DNA of 64,000 nt from Marchantia polymorpha subsp. ruderalis (lineage: Eukaryota; Streptophyta; Marchantiopsida; Marchantiales; Marchantiaceae), in NCBI GenBank assembly GCA_037833965.1, contig AP031353.1:18168501-18232500 (forward strand). Reading direction: 5' to 3'. Positions 12,961-25,560 of the stretch are shown here, in pieces. The notes under the pieces are model-generated. The model saw only the letters and a list, made by a program, of their open reading frames with translations, was not told where the DNA came from and made no database searches. The position numbers were made by a program, and so were the translations under genes. How positions within the stretch are numbered: position 1 is the stretch's first letter; the number at the start of each line of letters is the position of its first letter.

Positions 12961-15109
12961 GTGAGTGATCAATCAGCTATTCTGTACTTCAAAGATTATG
13001 GAAACATGGTACCTTTGTCCTAGGATAACGGAAGATAGAACTACCCTTCCCCGTAAAGCAAAGAAAGCTCCAAAAAGGTTCGGATACGACTTCCTATCGA
13101 CACAATTATCGAAGGTTTGGAAGGCCTTTCTTTGGACCATCCGAAGGCTTGTTAATAATGGGAAGCGCTGGGGTCCTCTGTACGACATACCAGGCAGCAC
13201 AGCATCTGCAGCATTATCCAGTTTAATGTTTGCGAGTGATGTTGGTGAAAAGGTCGACACCTGAATGGAAGGGACGTAGTCACGCACGAAGAGCAACACT
13301 CGTACCGACTGGTTGTACCTGTAACAAGTACTCTCATAACGGGGAAGCCATAGTAAGGTCGTACCATCTGACAGAATATCTTGATAGCACACACACGAGA
13401 GGACGTAGGACCAGAAACCAAGTTGTTAATGTCTCTAACTACTCCAGAGCTGTTTAGGGGCCTCAGACACAAGTGTACACATCAACCTCTGCTAAATCGG
13501 CCCCGCCAGCTGGCCATAGGCACATCAGGTTTATTGTTACCCCGAAGTGTATATCACGACGGTGATTGTTTCCTGTGAACGTGCCCTTTACACGCAGTTT
13601 GATGCATAACAACATAGCCTGAAGTTGTTGGGACACCAGAATTCTGGTGCAACAGGAAAAAAGGCTCCCAACTATATGGCAACACAATCCTTATCTTGTC
13701 CCCACTGGATCTGGACGTCCCTCACATGTGAAGAACACGGGGAATCCGCACAGTTCGCTACTTGATACACAAACGATTCATGATCTGATTTCAACCCCGG
13801 AAGCAGTCTCGTGAACCAACCTCTATAACAAGAGGGCAGTGGAGGAAGTTTTACTCATCAGGAAATCATCGTCCGACGCCTCCCAAATTGCTTATAGTGC
13901 GTGTACTCACAAAATAGACCATTCAACAAAGTATAAACGGTTGCCTGCTTTCATGAAATTTCATACCAAGAATTTACCATCCTATCGCCTGCAAGCATTT
14001 TCGAGAGTCATCTGCCAACCAATTTCATATGCAGATCTTCCTTTCCAGTGAACTCGGCTAATAGCACTACAACAGTCAGAGAAACTTGAAATACCGCCGT
14101 TAAGGAAAGACTCTGTGGGATTTGTGCTCAAGCCACTTGTTAATGAGGAACGGACGTAGTGTAAACTCTCTTGACATACATTTATCGTAACGAAGTTCGA
14201 GTCGAGATAGACAAGCATACCCTGACAGAAATTACAGCACACTTCAAAGCATCGACGGACGGCACAGTACAGACTTGAAAACGGTTTGAATTGTACAAAA
14301 GCAACACTTCCAGCGTGGTCACCAACAGGTGTGTAGTATCCCACAATTTTACTGCAATCGCAACTCGACACAAGACAGCAGTCAGTTGGCGGGGAACCAA
14401 CTATTCCGGGACTTTCTAGTCCCGCGGCCAAACTTTTCTGCACTTCTGTTTTCACTTTGACATCAACAACATTAGAAGAAATCGCACAGCAAAAGAAACC
14501 TGCACGTCTCAATAGGTTAAAATACCCCACAGCTGAGACAAGTTTTACCACATGAAGGCAACTTGTCAAGGACTACCCTTCTAACAGACCTTTTACTGAA
14601 TCACTTCATGTGAAACATGGATAACCAACGGATACTCCTAACATTCCAAGACCTAGTCTATTGAACACAGTTCCCTATTCGAGAAGACCAATGTCTAAAA
14701 AGCAGTGTTTCTCTCTTCAATGAACCCTGTGATTCTTTGAACTTCCATAGACGGCTGCAGCCCTTACCACGGTTTGATTGTCATCGAAGTAGAATTGTGG
14801 TTGTTGCAAGCATTGAACAGCTTTAGAAAACTTTTTGGCAAACTTGTCCAAGTCACAGGTTGACTGGTAACACCAGCTTTTACCCTGTCATATAAATATA
14901 TATATCGTGGAGCTCCCATGACCGCTGTAGTTTATAAATCTGACCAGCCTTTAAGAGAATGCTGCACCGTCCACGGAGGGAACAGGCAAACGTACGCAGT
15001 ACGCAAGGCAACTCACGAATCGGCTCATCAGGAAAGCCACCGGGATATGTACAGCTCTTGCCCCATATGAGGCCAATGTCTTGACGATGGATACTACCTA
15101 CAAAACAAA
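12961..15109. other. Downstream flank and probable 3' UTR of the PH-domain gene
   Basis: This stretch lies 3' of the minus-strand PH gene. Two minus-strand open frames (12973-13392, 139 codons; 13982-14569, 195 codons) stand out by length. Neither shows a known domain, and the longer one is rich in Cys and Ser with no repeat pattern. A long 3' UTR plus intergenic DNA is the simplest reading. A small lineage-specific gene remains possible. Confidence 0.35.
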
Positions 15110-18100
15110 TCAATTTCTGCCCGTTTGTATGTCTATGGTTTCACCACTGGTTTGGGGTGTAGATACTTCGTTGGGAACAGGTGTCACAAAATTTGATTCC
15201 GATCTGGATACCAAATGTTCCTCGAGCTGCGGAACCTCTAACGGGAGCCCTGAGTTGGGTGTGGACAGTTCAGTCACTGAAATTCCTGGCGCAACAACTT
15301 CAGAGGGTGCTGTGTTTAAAACCTCTGTCGCATTCTCAACCGCCGGAGACTTCGAGATCTCCGTGTCAACAGTGGAGACCGTGTCAACAGTTGCTGGAAC
15401 AGGAGCTTCCAGTTCAGGATCCATAGTAGGTTCGGTATCCGAATAGGCAGAACCAGAACCAGCAGTTAATAATTCGGGAGTTATAGGATTATAGATTAAA
15501 TCATCCTCGTCCACCCCCGTATCGACAAACGATGGATTATTTCTATCAGGTGTTGAAACCCCGACAGGCGTTTCCGTATCAGATTTTTCTGATACCTCCA
15601 CATTGTTGCCTTCTTCTTTCTTCCCCGTTTGAGCCTGTGCTTGCGCATCCCGTTCTTGCAGTATTGCTAGATACCTGCAGTTGCGACAGTTCATACAACA
15701 CACCAAACGAAGTTACGTTCAACATGGTAGCTACAGAGAGGCTTACGTTTCATGAAAGTAACGAAAATACAACACGGTTGTCGAATGTAAAGCAGTCACG
15801 AGTTTCGGACATCTCTGATCAGATAACATATGACAGACCTGGCAGCCTGGTCACGGTAGTATTCAGCTTGTGCCTGCCACTGCTTTGCAAGGTGAAAGGC
15901 TTCCTCTTTTGCCGCCAACGCTGCCATCTCACTCGCTTTGGCAAGTCTGACCTTCTCCTCAACATCTGCTGCTGCTCTTCGGGCACTTTCTTCGGCCCGC
16001 ACGCAGGCCCCTTCCATCATGACAATTTGTTCTCTCCCTTTACCAAGTTCAACTCGCCATCTCTGAGCTTCTTGTAGGGCATTATCTCTAGCTTTCATTG
16101 CCTCGTTTAGTCTTTCTTCTCCTGCTCTGACCTTAAACAGAAAAGCATAAAAAAAATCTCAAAGATAAATCTTTGATTACTCGTTTGCATTGGCAAGGGG
16201 CAAGGCTCATACTACACAATTTACTATGCCAGTTTTAGGGGGCATGAGACTATGGGATGGGGTCTTGTGCCAATTATCACCCCTCTTTGGATCCCACGTA
16301 GTAAAGCACAGTCATGAAAACTCATTACCAAGCACGTCACTCATTGTTCTGGATCAATCATCTGGGATAGAACCATCGAAGACTTTGACAATAAGCCCTT
16401 ATTCCTACGTATTGCCGAAGCAAAGGGCCGAGAATACCTTTACCATTCGCATCGAGATTCACTAATATGCTGAAGTCTACACTGTCAAGGAAGAACGAAA
16501 ATGACCGGTGACAGGAAAGAAGGAGAAGCCAGTAGCAAATTTTGAAACCTACTAACGTGGCTTTTGTATTTAATTACAAATATGTTGAGCGCAGCGAGCC
16601 AACGTAAAAGAAATTATTTTGTCAATTTAAAGACTTTCATATATCAGCATTTGAGAATGCAAATACCTCACGAGCAGCATGGTACAACCTGTCGTCAAAC
16701 TCTTTCCTCAGACGCTCTAACTCCGCTTGGGCGCTTTTTCGCTCCTTGTCCATGGCCCTCGCCGCTGATGCAGCTGCCTCGGCAGCCTCAGCAGTTTCGG
16801 AGAGACGATCCGCCATTTCCTTTATAGTGAAATCACGAGCTCTCAAATCTCTCGCAACTTGATTCAGCTCCTCATCCTTAACTCTCAAAGTTTCCTGAAA
16901 GAAAAATCATGACCTAAAATTCAGACCACTATTATAAAGATCCAACGACGGTTTTGCTCGAGCGGTTTTAGCTTCAAGCTACTGTGCACGATTCAAATCT
17001 CCCCAATCACAAGACCAAAAACCCTTTTACTCCTAAAAACTCGCATCTGTTAATCATACCATCAACTCGTCGTAACATTCTCTAGAAGCTATTTCCTCTT
17101 TTACGCGGAAAGTCTCGCTATATCTAGATCAAACATTACAAATCGCTGAATGCCACTGATTCGCGTGCGGCCTCCATTAAAACACTCTTGAAAGGGCCTG
17201 GCACCTTCAACTGGCAGTGACAATGCAATGTCAAAGTACACTAACCAGTAAATATACTGGCATTCGACTTAAAAGAAAAAGTTTTAAGTGGTAGTGCATG
17301 TAACGTGTCGCCATGCTTATTTTGCTCTCTTAACACTACCAAAACTTGAACGATGCAAGGCCAACAAGGCATCGGTTACAAGGCCAACAAGGCATCGGTT
17401 ACAGATGTTAACTCTCGATTTACATCCACATGAGAACGAAGTCTCAGGTTGACCATCAGTGCAAAACAGGGATTTAGGGTTGGGGTTGTCACGGCTGCCC
17501 CGTGACAACCTGAATTCTAGAAATGGCTATGAACGTCGTCGGCCCCAGCTTCCATTTCCACGGAAATGGAGTGTGTGATCTATAGTCCGAAATACATTTG
17601 ACTGTCATCGCTGACAGCACTCTTATTGAATGATAACACAGACGACTGGCATCAGCTACGAAATTTTTCACTCACAATCACCAATCCCTTCAGGATGGAG
17701 TATCAGGTGAATCATCGAGTGTAGAACATCCTTTGCCATGTCTTCTCATGAAAAAGAACCTTGGTACATAGCATTCACTATTGACACCGATTACAGAAGG
17801 ACACAATCTTCCTAAATACTTAATGCCGACATGCAGGCACTTCGTATGCCAACATCTGCTACAACATTGTCTCAAGTAAGCTACTTGAGTCAACATTGTA
17901 GCAGACGCTGGCATATAAAAGTTCCGTTAGTGTTATATATCTTACGTAACGCAATGCTTGCAGCAACCTAAAAGTTGAAGAAAAAGTTCAAAAACTGGCA
18001 TTAACTATAAATGTGAGTCATCGTTCAGATGAGAATGGAATGTCAGATGAATCAGGAACTCTTAAACGAATGCTATAGCTGCAAGACTACTAAGACTGAG

Positions 18101-21100
18101 GGCCATAACGCTGCAGAGGCAAAACGGACATCTCGGCTCTTCGAACGATAGCATAAGCTACAAAAATCATCTTTCACTCACCATTCAATTATGAAAAAAA
18201 TGTGAGTTAAATCATCGAGGGTAGAACATCATTTGCTTTAATAAAAAGAACACTTTAACCGTTTTCAACATACGAAAGGGATACACTCACTTTCTACAAA
18301 AAAAAGTATCCGCCAAAAAAACGTGCACGGCTAAGTTCCCAAACAATGAAACGGACGAAAAAACAAAAAAAGCAGAGAAGTAAGCATACAATGAGTAAAC
18401 ATGAAAGAACAAACTGAGCAGTTAAAGAGCAAAGACATATTTAAGTTTCCCAAAAGAAGTTGTACATGTTACCTTCATGACGTTTGACATATCATCTGTA
18501 AGCGTATGGCTTAGCTGAGGAGGACTTGGCTTTACAGCTTCTTTCAGAGACATATGCATCTCTTTCATTCCCTCCCTAGCGGTGGCATTGGCTGCTGCAA
18601 CTACCGCAGCAACCGTTCCCAGTTTTGCATGTCCGTTCCCACTCAAAGAATCAACTGCTTCCTTGTGTGCCTTCAAAACTAGAGCTGCCGCTCTGAATTC
18701 ATAATGGTGAATAAGAAGTGCAAGCAAAATCATTCACCATGGAGAGAACTTAACGAATCAAATGCAAGATTTTATATAAGTCGGTTCCATGAGACGAAAA
18801 TACGAAAATAAACCACAAGGCTTAACGTGAAACATGACACTTTACTGAACTACATATATATATGAGATAGTTCAAAATATATCTACCTCTTGAAGAGAAA
18901 GTTCAAGGAATGATCTCCACAAAGCCACTGAGACGGCTGAAAACGTGGGTACTAAAATACATATCGCTACATACATGCTTCAGTCAGAACCTACCTCAAC
19001 GTTGAAACCCAGGCTCGGGCGATGGTTGGAGTCTCTGCACACAGATAATACTCCTTCTTTTGAGGAGAACCGATATCTAGTCGATAGAATTAAGCTGAAG
19101 CCAATGAGCTCAATCTGAGAGTCCTCGACAGTTTCCGTTTGAATGAGCTGTGGTTCTACACTGGCGATTTTGATACACAGTAACTGTATGGTTCACAAAG
19201 CATCTGCCCTAACAAGGAGAGGGAAAAACCGAACTTGACTACGGAATCGCACAAACTCTTCTAAGGATAAATTGACAAGGATACAAAAGCAGCAACCATC
19301 GTACTTTCTCAGTCCACTGCACAGATCACGACAATCAGAGTAGATCAACCACTATTTACACCACAAAACTCTTTTAAAATTCTTAGTTCGAGCATATTAG
19401 ATCTGAAAATAGTCTCTCATGTCATTAAGATCTTGTCTTAAGCAGTTATTTCTAACGATTTTTTTTTAAATTCAGCTGGAACTTACTACCTCCTAATAGC
19501 AGATTTTCCAAAGACACTTTGACGTTACAAATTTCATCTCCTTCAAATCTTTCACACTAAAATGTATTCTTACTGAAAGTTGATTGGGGACAATGTTATT
19601 GTGCTCTCCGGTTCAAAGTGTATCAACCCCCTTGGAGATGAATCGCCTTGCTGGAACCTGATAATAAATGGTGACAGAGGTTAGCATCGAGAAGTCTGAT
19701 TGTAGTGGTGACTTCCTACGAGACAAGAATCTACGCAGAGAGATTTTCAACCTTATTTTCTTTGGAGAAGCTACTTGCCTGTATTCCATCTTTCCAGTTG
19801 CTGGATCCAGAGTAAACCAACGTTGGTTCCACTTCCGCAGCTGCGATAAACGTTAAAGGTTCATAATATTTATATTGACCACAGAAGTTATTCAAGTTAG
19901 TCACAGTCCTTTGATAGCGTCTGAGACATTATGAGCTTTCTTGTACTCGGAAGTCATTTTCGCTATGAACTGGATATCTGCTTAGCATAATAGTCAATTG
20001 AAACGAAAGAGCAGTTTCATTCGGAACAATGAAAGAGCTCACAAGAAATAAAAATTTGGATTCAGGCTGCGTAAGTAGTATCGGACTCACAGTTTCAGAT
20101 CTCTTCAACAGAGAGCCTTCCATGATGCAACTGGTAGAAGCATTCGCAAGACGCTTCTTTATTTTCTCTAAGCTTGACTGCGTGTCATCATCCGTCATCT
20201 GACCACAATACAGTCCCCCAGGTAGCCATGTCAAGAAGCGCTTGAAACAGTTATTCCTATAATACTATGTTCCCGCCGTGTCTCCGATTAAGTAAATTCT
20301 CCACAAGCCTCACACTAAGCAGAAAACGTGAGTTCGTCAGGACATTCGAAACGACCAATACAGCAGGATACACAGACTGACTCAAAAGGTTTCGTTTCAA
20401 AAGGCTAACACATCAATTGCGAGGCACATGCTTTTTCAGCCCAATATTCCGGTCTTAGCATATATGACTTCAAAGACTCGAACCTCCATATGACGGGTTT
20501 GAAAAAAAAATCGCTTAAACTAGTTACAACATTCATAGATACGCAACCGTTAACTCTGACCATCCAGTCGTAAAAAAATTTGGCCACAAGAACATCTGAC
20601 ACTATAAATTTCAGGCATTCCAAAACAAAAAACCCTCACTATCAGAATTCTGTCCATCTTTTCTATAGCAAATTTAAACACGTAACTTTTTAAAAGATAA
20701 AAGCACTAATATATCCTTCCGAATGATCTGTATAGGCAAACAATGAAAAGAAAAGGAAAGAAAGGCGTTCAGGTAGCTAAGACGAAGAACCTATTTAAAA
20801 ATCAGCAGAATCATAGAGGTATCATTAAAGTTGTTATAAAAACAGCAAGTTCCACAAGAGTGAATGCAAAATGAAAGGTACAGGTGTAGATTAACGTTCA
20901 TGAAGCTGTAAGCGAGAGCGTTGAATCAAGGTCAAGTGCAAGAGAAAAAGATGACCGAAATCATGCATGAAAGAAGCTGGAAACAAAATATTTCGACAGA
21001 ACACAGGTTGATGAACAGGTAACAAAAAAACGTGCGCAAGACGAAGTGGACAATGAAGTGCGCTGATGACGCATTGTAGTCCCAAGGATGCAGAGGATCT

Positions 21101-21833
21101 GTAAAATGGAAAAAAAAGCCAGAGGGCATCGGGGAGTAAAATGCTAGCCTAGATTCTGTAGATCTTGGATAGGAATTCAGAGAATGTAATCAACGAAGAA
21201 AGTGCGGTGCATCTATCCGCTCTCGCAAAATGCAAGACCTCATCAGCCCAACTGAGGCATCCTCGACCATGAACAAGACTGTAGACCTCAAGTTTCCACT
21301 AGAATTCATTTCGTGGATTTTCGGTCCAGCTGTGACCAAATGAATATTTATTTATATGTACGTGAAAGAATATGCGTTGTCTAGGATCTCCAAATATAAA
21401 ACAGATCGACCTTTGATTCCATCCAGAAGTTATAAATTTTCCCATCCAGAAATTATACGGTGTTCTTGTTTTGCATCATGATTTAGTCGCAGCGCGAAGT
21501 GTGACTCAAATTTCTCGGAAGCACCTCAATTGAATTGTCCGTCCTGGTCTTGCATTGTTCTTACCCTCACAAAATTTGGTCTTGCCCGATCATTATTCAC
21601 AACAATTGTCCGGTTACTACCTCGCACCTCTTCCATAGACGTCCGATACAGCTCTAAACGAAACTTTACCGTGCCTTGCCAGCTATTTCAAGAAGCTCCA
21701 ATCCCTTCGCAACGAGACACTCAAGGCAATAGGGCCCTGATTCGATCGAAAGATCAGCACAAGTTATACAAAATGTACAGAAACAAAGTACCTGGGCCAT
21801 ATCGGAGAGCGGAGTTGAAGAATCAGAGCTCAT
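15110..21833 (-). CDS. PH domain and coiled-coil protein, At2g30880-like
   Basis: Ten exons in consistent phase give 571 aa: 21833-21792, 20198-20091, 19840-19779, 19657-19574, 19316-19285, 19076-18995, 18692-18473, 16894-16667, 16131-15839 and 15674-15110 (TGA). Residues about 40-136 form a pleckstrin homology domain: MEGSLLKRSET leads to a WNQRWFTLDP strand with the family's key Trp, and it ends at CAETPTIARAWVSTL. A conserved helix (ALVLKAHKEAVDSLSGNG) follows, then about 170 residues of Ala/Glu-rich coiled coil, then an acidic Ser/Thr/Pro-rich tail. Domain order and many motifs match, from memory, Arabidopsis At2g30880. PH domains usually bind phosphoinositides or protein partners, so a cytosolic or peripheral-membrane scaffold role is inferred. 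I chose the ATG at 21833 for its context (AAAATGA). The frame stays open to an ATG at 22058, so a 75-residue longer N-terminus is possible. Intron 3 appears to use a GC donor. Confidence 0.88.
17356..17401. repeat. 23-bp perfect tandem duplication in intron 7 of the PH gene
   Basis: Two identical 23-bp units (17356-17378 and 17379-17401) lie back to back in the 1.58-kb intron between exons 7 and 8. Confidence 0.9.
17484..17510. repeat. Short-loop inverted repeat, 11-bp arms
   Basis: GGTTGTCACGG and its exact reverse complement are separated by 5 nt. It lies in intron 7 of the PH gene, about 40 bp from a second tight hairpin. Confidence 0.9.
17551..17570. repeat. Short-loop inverted repeat, 9-bp arms
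   Basis: TCCATTTCC, 2-nt loop, GGAAATGGA. A smaller one (CTGTCA / TGACAG, 6-bp arms, 4-nt loop) follows at 17602-17617. All lie in intron 7. Confidence 0.85.
17845..17915. repeat. 34-bp imperfect foldback with 3-nt loop
   Basis: The arms 17845-17878 and 17882-17915 are reverse complements with about five mismatches, joined by AGC. The sequence is unrelated to the neighbouring hairpins. It lies in intron 7 of the PH gene. The loop is too small for a usual plant miRNA precursor. Confidence 0.88.
19658..19778 (-). other. Probable GC-AG intron (intron 3 of the PH gene)
   Basis: After the codons for GKMEY the exon ends AG and continues GCAAGT, which matches the consensus of the rare GC-AG intron class. 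The acceptor is TTTATTATCAG. Only this donor keeps the PH domain in phase with the next exon (FQQGDSSPRG). No GT donor in the neighbourhood does so without losing conserved residues. Confidence 0.75.
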
Positions 21834-21908
21834 TTTGGATTTCTCACGATCTCCCCATACAAGCTCACATCCGCACGTAACCAAACTCGATCGATGTCCA
21901 AGAAAATT

Positions 21909-21917
21909 AGGGTTTAA
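21909..21917 (-). promoter_or_regulatory. Telo-box in the PH gene promoter or leader
   Basis: On the gene's strand this reads AAACCCTAA, the plant telo-box. Such boxes sit near the transcription start of many housekeeping genes. It lies about 75 bp upstream of the chosen ATG (21833), which supports this area being leader or promoter rather than coding. Confidence 0.6.
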
Positions 21918-22571
21918 GGTTTCCCCCTGGTCGACAATCAGGTGAAATGCAATGCAGTGCAACTCAGTGGTCACATGTACTCCGATACGGACCCGCCACT
22001 GTTCAGACGCATCTGGGATCGAGATTCTACAAATCTGGATGTTTTCTCCCTTTAGCACATGCGCAGGTCACGCTCGTCCCCTGGACAATGTCTACTCGAC
22101 AACTTGCGCAAACGGGTGCTACCTTCGATACTGTGTACGTCAATAAGTCATCCACTTCGTAATTCGTATCGTATTTTTACATTTTCTTCTCTTTTGATCA
22201 TTTAATTTTCATTTTACTGCCTAATCACAATCTTTGTGGTGTTAAATGTTATGATGTTTTGTCGCTTCTTGAATGACGTAAACGTAAAGGCATACAGTAA
22301 CATGAAATCTTATCCATGGTGAAAGTAAAGTCCAGCACTCCACCAGCGGTACATCAGCATTGCGACGGTAATTTTTACTTCCGGCGAAATTCCACCTAAA
22401 GCTTTTGGAGGATGGTAGCTTGTCCACCTCAACTACGAAGAGTACGGACGCTCCGCCGACTCCATAACAAAGAGGCTGATTAACTAAGAGCCCCTGTCGC
22501 TTCCATCAGTATGGAGCGTTAACGCAGAGATAGATGATTGGAATGAATGGTAATAACATGCAAGTATTAGA

Positions 22572-22598
22572 AACCACATCCACGCAGTGGATGTGGTT
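22572..22598. repeat. Perfect short-loop inverted repeat, 12-bp arms
   Basis: AACCACATCCAC, loop GCA, then the exact reverse complement. It sits at the border of the AT-rich block. Confidence 0.92.
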
Positions 22599-22599
22599 A

Positions 22600-25560
22600 A
22601 TGAATGGAAAATATGCGATTATGGATTAAGATATAATCAGTTGCGAACGATCGAAACCCATTGCTGCACCTCTCTAACTACTCGTTACCACATAATTGAA
22701 CAAGTGACATTTTATAAGTGGTCTGAAGTTGTATACAGAGTATGGGTAAAGCTACATGTCACATTTTCACATGGGTAATAATGCATTATTTACTGTACAT
22801 ATCCTGAAGATAACAAACCAAAATCTATTAATATATAAGCTGAAATTGTATACAATACGTTAAATTTTACAACAAAGTTTTCTGTACGTGAAACAGTTTT
22901 CCACTTTCCAAGAGATGATTATTTATGATTGTCTACTAATGTTCATCTTCATTTATCCAATTATATTTAATAATTAATAAAATATTATAAACTCCATACA
23001 AATATATTCAAATGATGTAGGTCCAAACATTTTGTATATATTAACACTTTTAATTACTAATGTTAATGATCATATTTTTCATGTATGTTGTATTGAGTAT
23101 CAATTTTTGTGGTCTTCTAGATTGGTAACAATCAAATCATAAATTTGAATTTATATAAAACTTGATTTTAGTGTTGATACTAAGGTTGTCACATGTACAT
23201 GAAATTGCTTTAACAACGTCTAGCTGTGAAGTACTCTCTTAAACTCTTTAAATAATAGCTTATTTTGATTTTTCACTTTACCATTTGCTTTTGGCCTCCT
23301 AGATTTTGTCACCCAGTGTTTATCTTTGACATTTAACTTGTGTTACATAGTAATATGAACATTTACATGTGTAAAACTCAATCCAAATTACAAACTATTG
23401 TTTCAACCAATCTTTTAAGTTTATTTTAACACAAAATGATGTGTAGACTCCCTGTATAAGATCCAACGTAAATCTAAATCCGTCTCTACAATTAATTTTC
23501 AACTTCATATAAAAATGAAATCATATTCAAAATTTGTATTGTAGAAGTTTCAACCAAAAAAAAAATTTAATAAAAAAATTTTCTTTTTTATACTATTATA
23601 TGATCCATTCCAATTTTGCATATTTTTTTATACTCTTGAATATCACTTAATACTTAAAATTGATCCAATCTACTTCTAAATTGAACTTAGTACAATCAGC
23701 ATGTTGTAAGTGATATTTTGGTTGAAAAAAGTTTGTCAAAAGCCTTGTGATGCTTTCATAATCTTTTAATTGTAGATCTGAATCTCAATATCAAACCAAT
23801 CTTTAATTTTCCAAAAAATCATAATTTCTTCAAAATTAAACCAATCAAACTCAAATTTATCATAACACAAAAAGCTTTACATTAGGTTTTTTTGGTCAAA
23901 AAAACTTTGTAATGATTTAAAAAATATTCCCAAATGTATAATTATTTTATCAACTGCAAGTAAAAAAAAATTCCCAATAGAAAATTTACTAAAATATTAA
24001 TCAATTGATTTAGATTTTTATCTATAAAAAAAGACACTTATTGAACAAAATAATATATTTAAAATACTACATTATCTGAATGTCGATGATACATTTTTTA
24101 AAATCCGTATAGTTTAATTCATTTTAAAAAATAATGTCTTTTAAAATTAGTTCTTCAATATAATTTTATCACATAATTAAATATTTGGAAAATCCTAACA
24201 CATATATTATAACATATTTTAAATCTCACAGCACATCAAATGATGATTTAAGCACATCCATAGGAAATAACATTTTATAAGCAATGTTGTTTGGGTGAAA
24301 GTTTGAGTTAACAATGTTGATCATAAGTTTAATCTAGCTAACATATATAGCAAAGTTTTTTAAATGGAAAAGTTTTAGGAAAGAAAATGTGGTTCTTGCA
24401 AATTATGCACAAGGAGTAGATGAAATGTAAATAAATAAATAAATCATATTTTTTATTATATTCAATCAGGTTTTTTTCTACATTCAATCTTCATTCATTC
24501 TAGTTTATATAATTATATATATAAAGTTTTATAATAAATTCCTTCCAAAATAACAATATGATATATGAATATGGAATCAAAAGAAAAAAGAAAAATAAGA
24601 TTTTCACATGTTTATTCAGATTTTGATCCACTTAGATTAGTTTGACCCCCATCAACTTAATTGTTAGTCTATCATCATAAGGAAGTTGATAAAAGGTTTA
24701 AAGTACAAAAAGGTTAATTTATTTTATTCTTATGTATGTAATGTAGTGCGATGAGACACATATAGTTGACTGTAATTGTTTAGAAGAAATTTTTTATGAT
24801 GCAAAGCTTATAATTTAATGATGGCGCTGACATTTTGTTGGCAAGCTAAAAAATATCGTATTATTTAATTTATATTTAAATTTTAAAATATTATGATGAT
24901 ATGATTTGTAAATATTGTAGTTGTAATTTATTAAAATAATAGAAAATTTTAAATAATAATAATAATTTTCGTTTTATTTCTAAATATTTTTATTCTTGTT
25001 GTATATTTTAAAATTATATAGAATAAATAGTGTATTTTTATATTTATTATTGATAATATAACTTATGTTAACTTATGTTAATGTATATGAGATTTTTAAT
25101 TATGTTAAAAAATAAGCAACTGAAATAAAATTATAATTTCAACACAAAATACACACTTATACATGTTTATTTAGTTATAAACCTTTAAACATGTTAATTT
25201 AGAAAAATTTTGTGGGACAAATGATACCATGTACCCAAAGTGTTGGAACTCTACTTACATAAGTAGAATAACATTATGGTGTGAGTTATTATTTTCATGT
25301 CTTGTACATGTTAACAATTCATCTAATTCAATAGTACTTTAAAAAGATTTCGATTTGATATGATTATAATGAACAAGATAATTTTTGTATTACAATGAAT
25401 ACAATTAAATTTTTTTTATAATTAATGATTATATATTAAAAAATGGGGCAGAATTTCGTTTAGAATTTTATCATCATTTTTACATATAATAATCACAACA
25501 GAACCTATATTTATCAGGATCACATGTTTGTTACATTGGTTTTTGCCAGATACTTTTGTC
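22600..25560. other. Very AT-rich decayed repeat block
   Basis: About 3 kb of very AT-rich, low-complexity sequence with hardly any CpG and no long open frame. Only one protein-like scrap is visible (gypsy-type integrase, 23224-23330). The composition fits old, heavily methylated mobile DNA that has lost C by deamination; that cause is inferred. Confidence 0.6.
23224..23330 (-). mobile_element. Ty3/gypsy-type integrase remnant (fossil)
   Basis: A short minus-strand stretch reads with the pattern PKANGKVKNQNKLLFKEFKR. This matches the conserved P-x-A-N-G-x-V-E-x-x-N segment at the end of the gypsy integrase core. The surrounding element is decayed beyond recognition. Family assignment rests on this one motif. 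Confidence 0.5.

Noticed and set aside
17356-17401. Possible CRISPR-like array
   Set aside because: Only two units, directly adjacent, without spacers; a simple tandem duplication in a plant intron.
17845-17915. Plant miRNA precursor
   Set aside because: The loop is 3 nt and arms only 34 bp, with no resemblance to conserved land-plant miRNAs that I know. A snap-back origin fits better.
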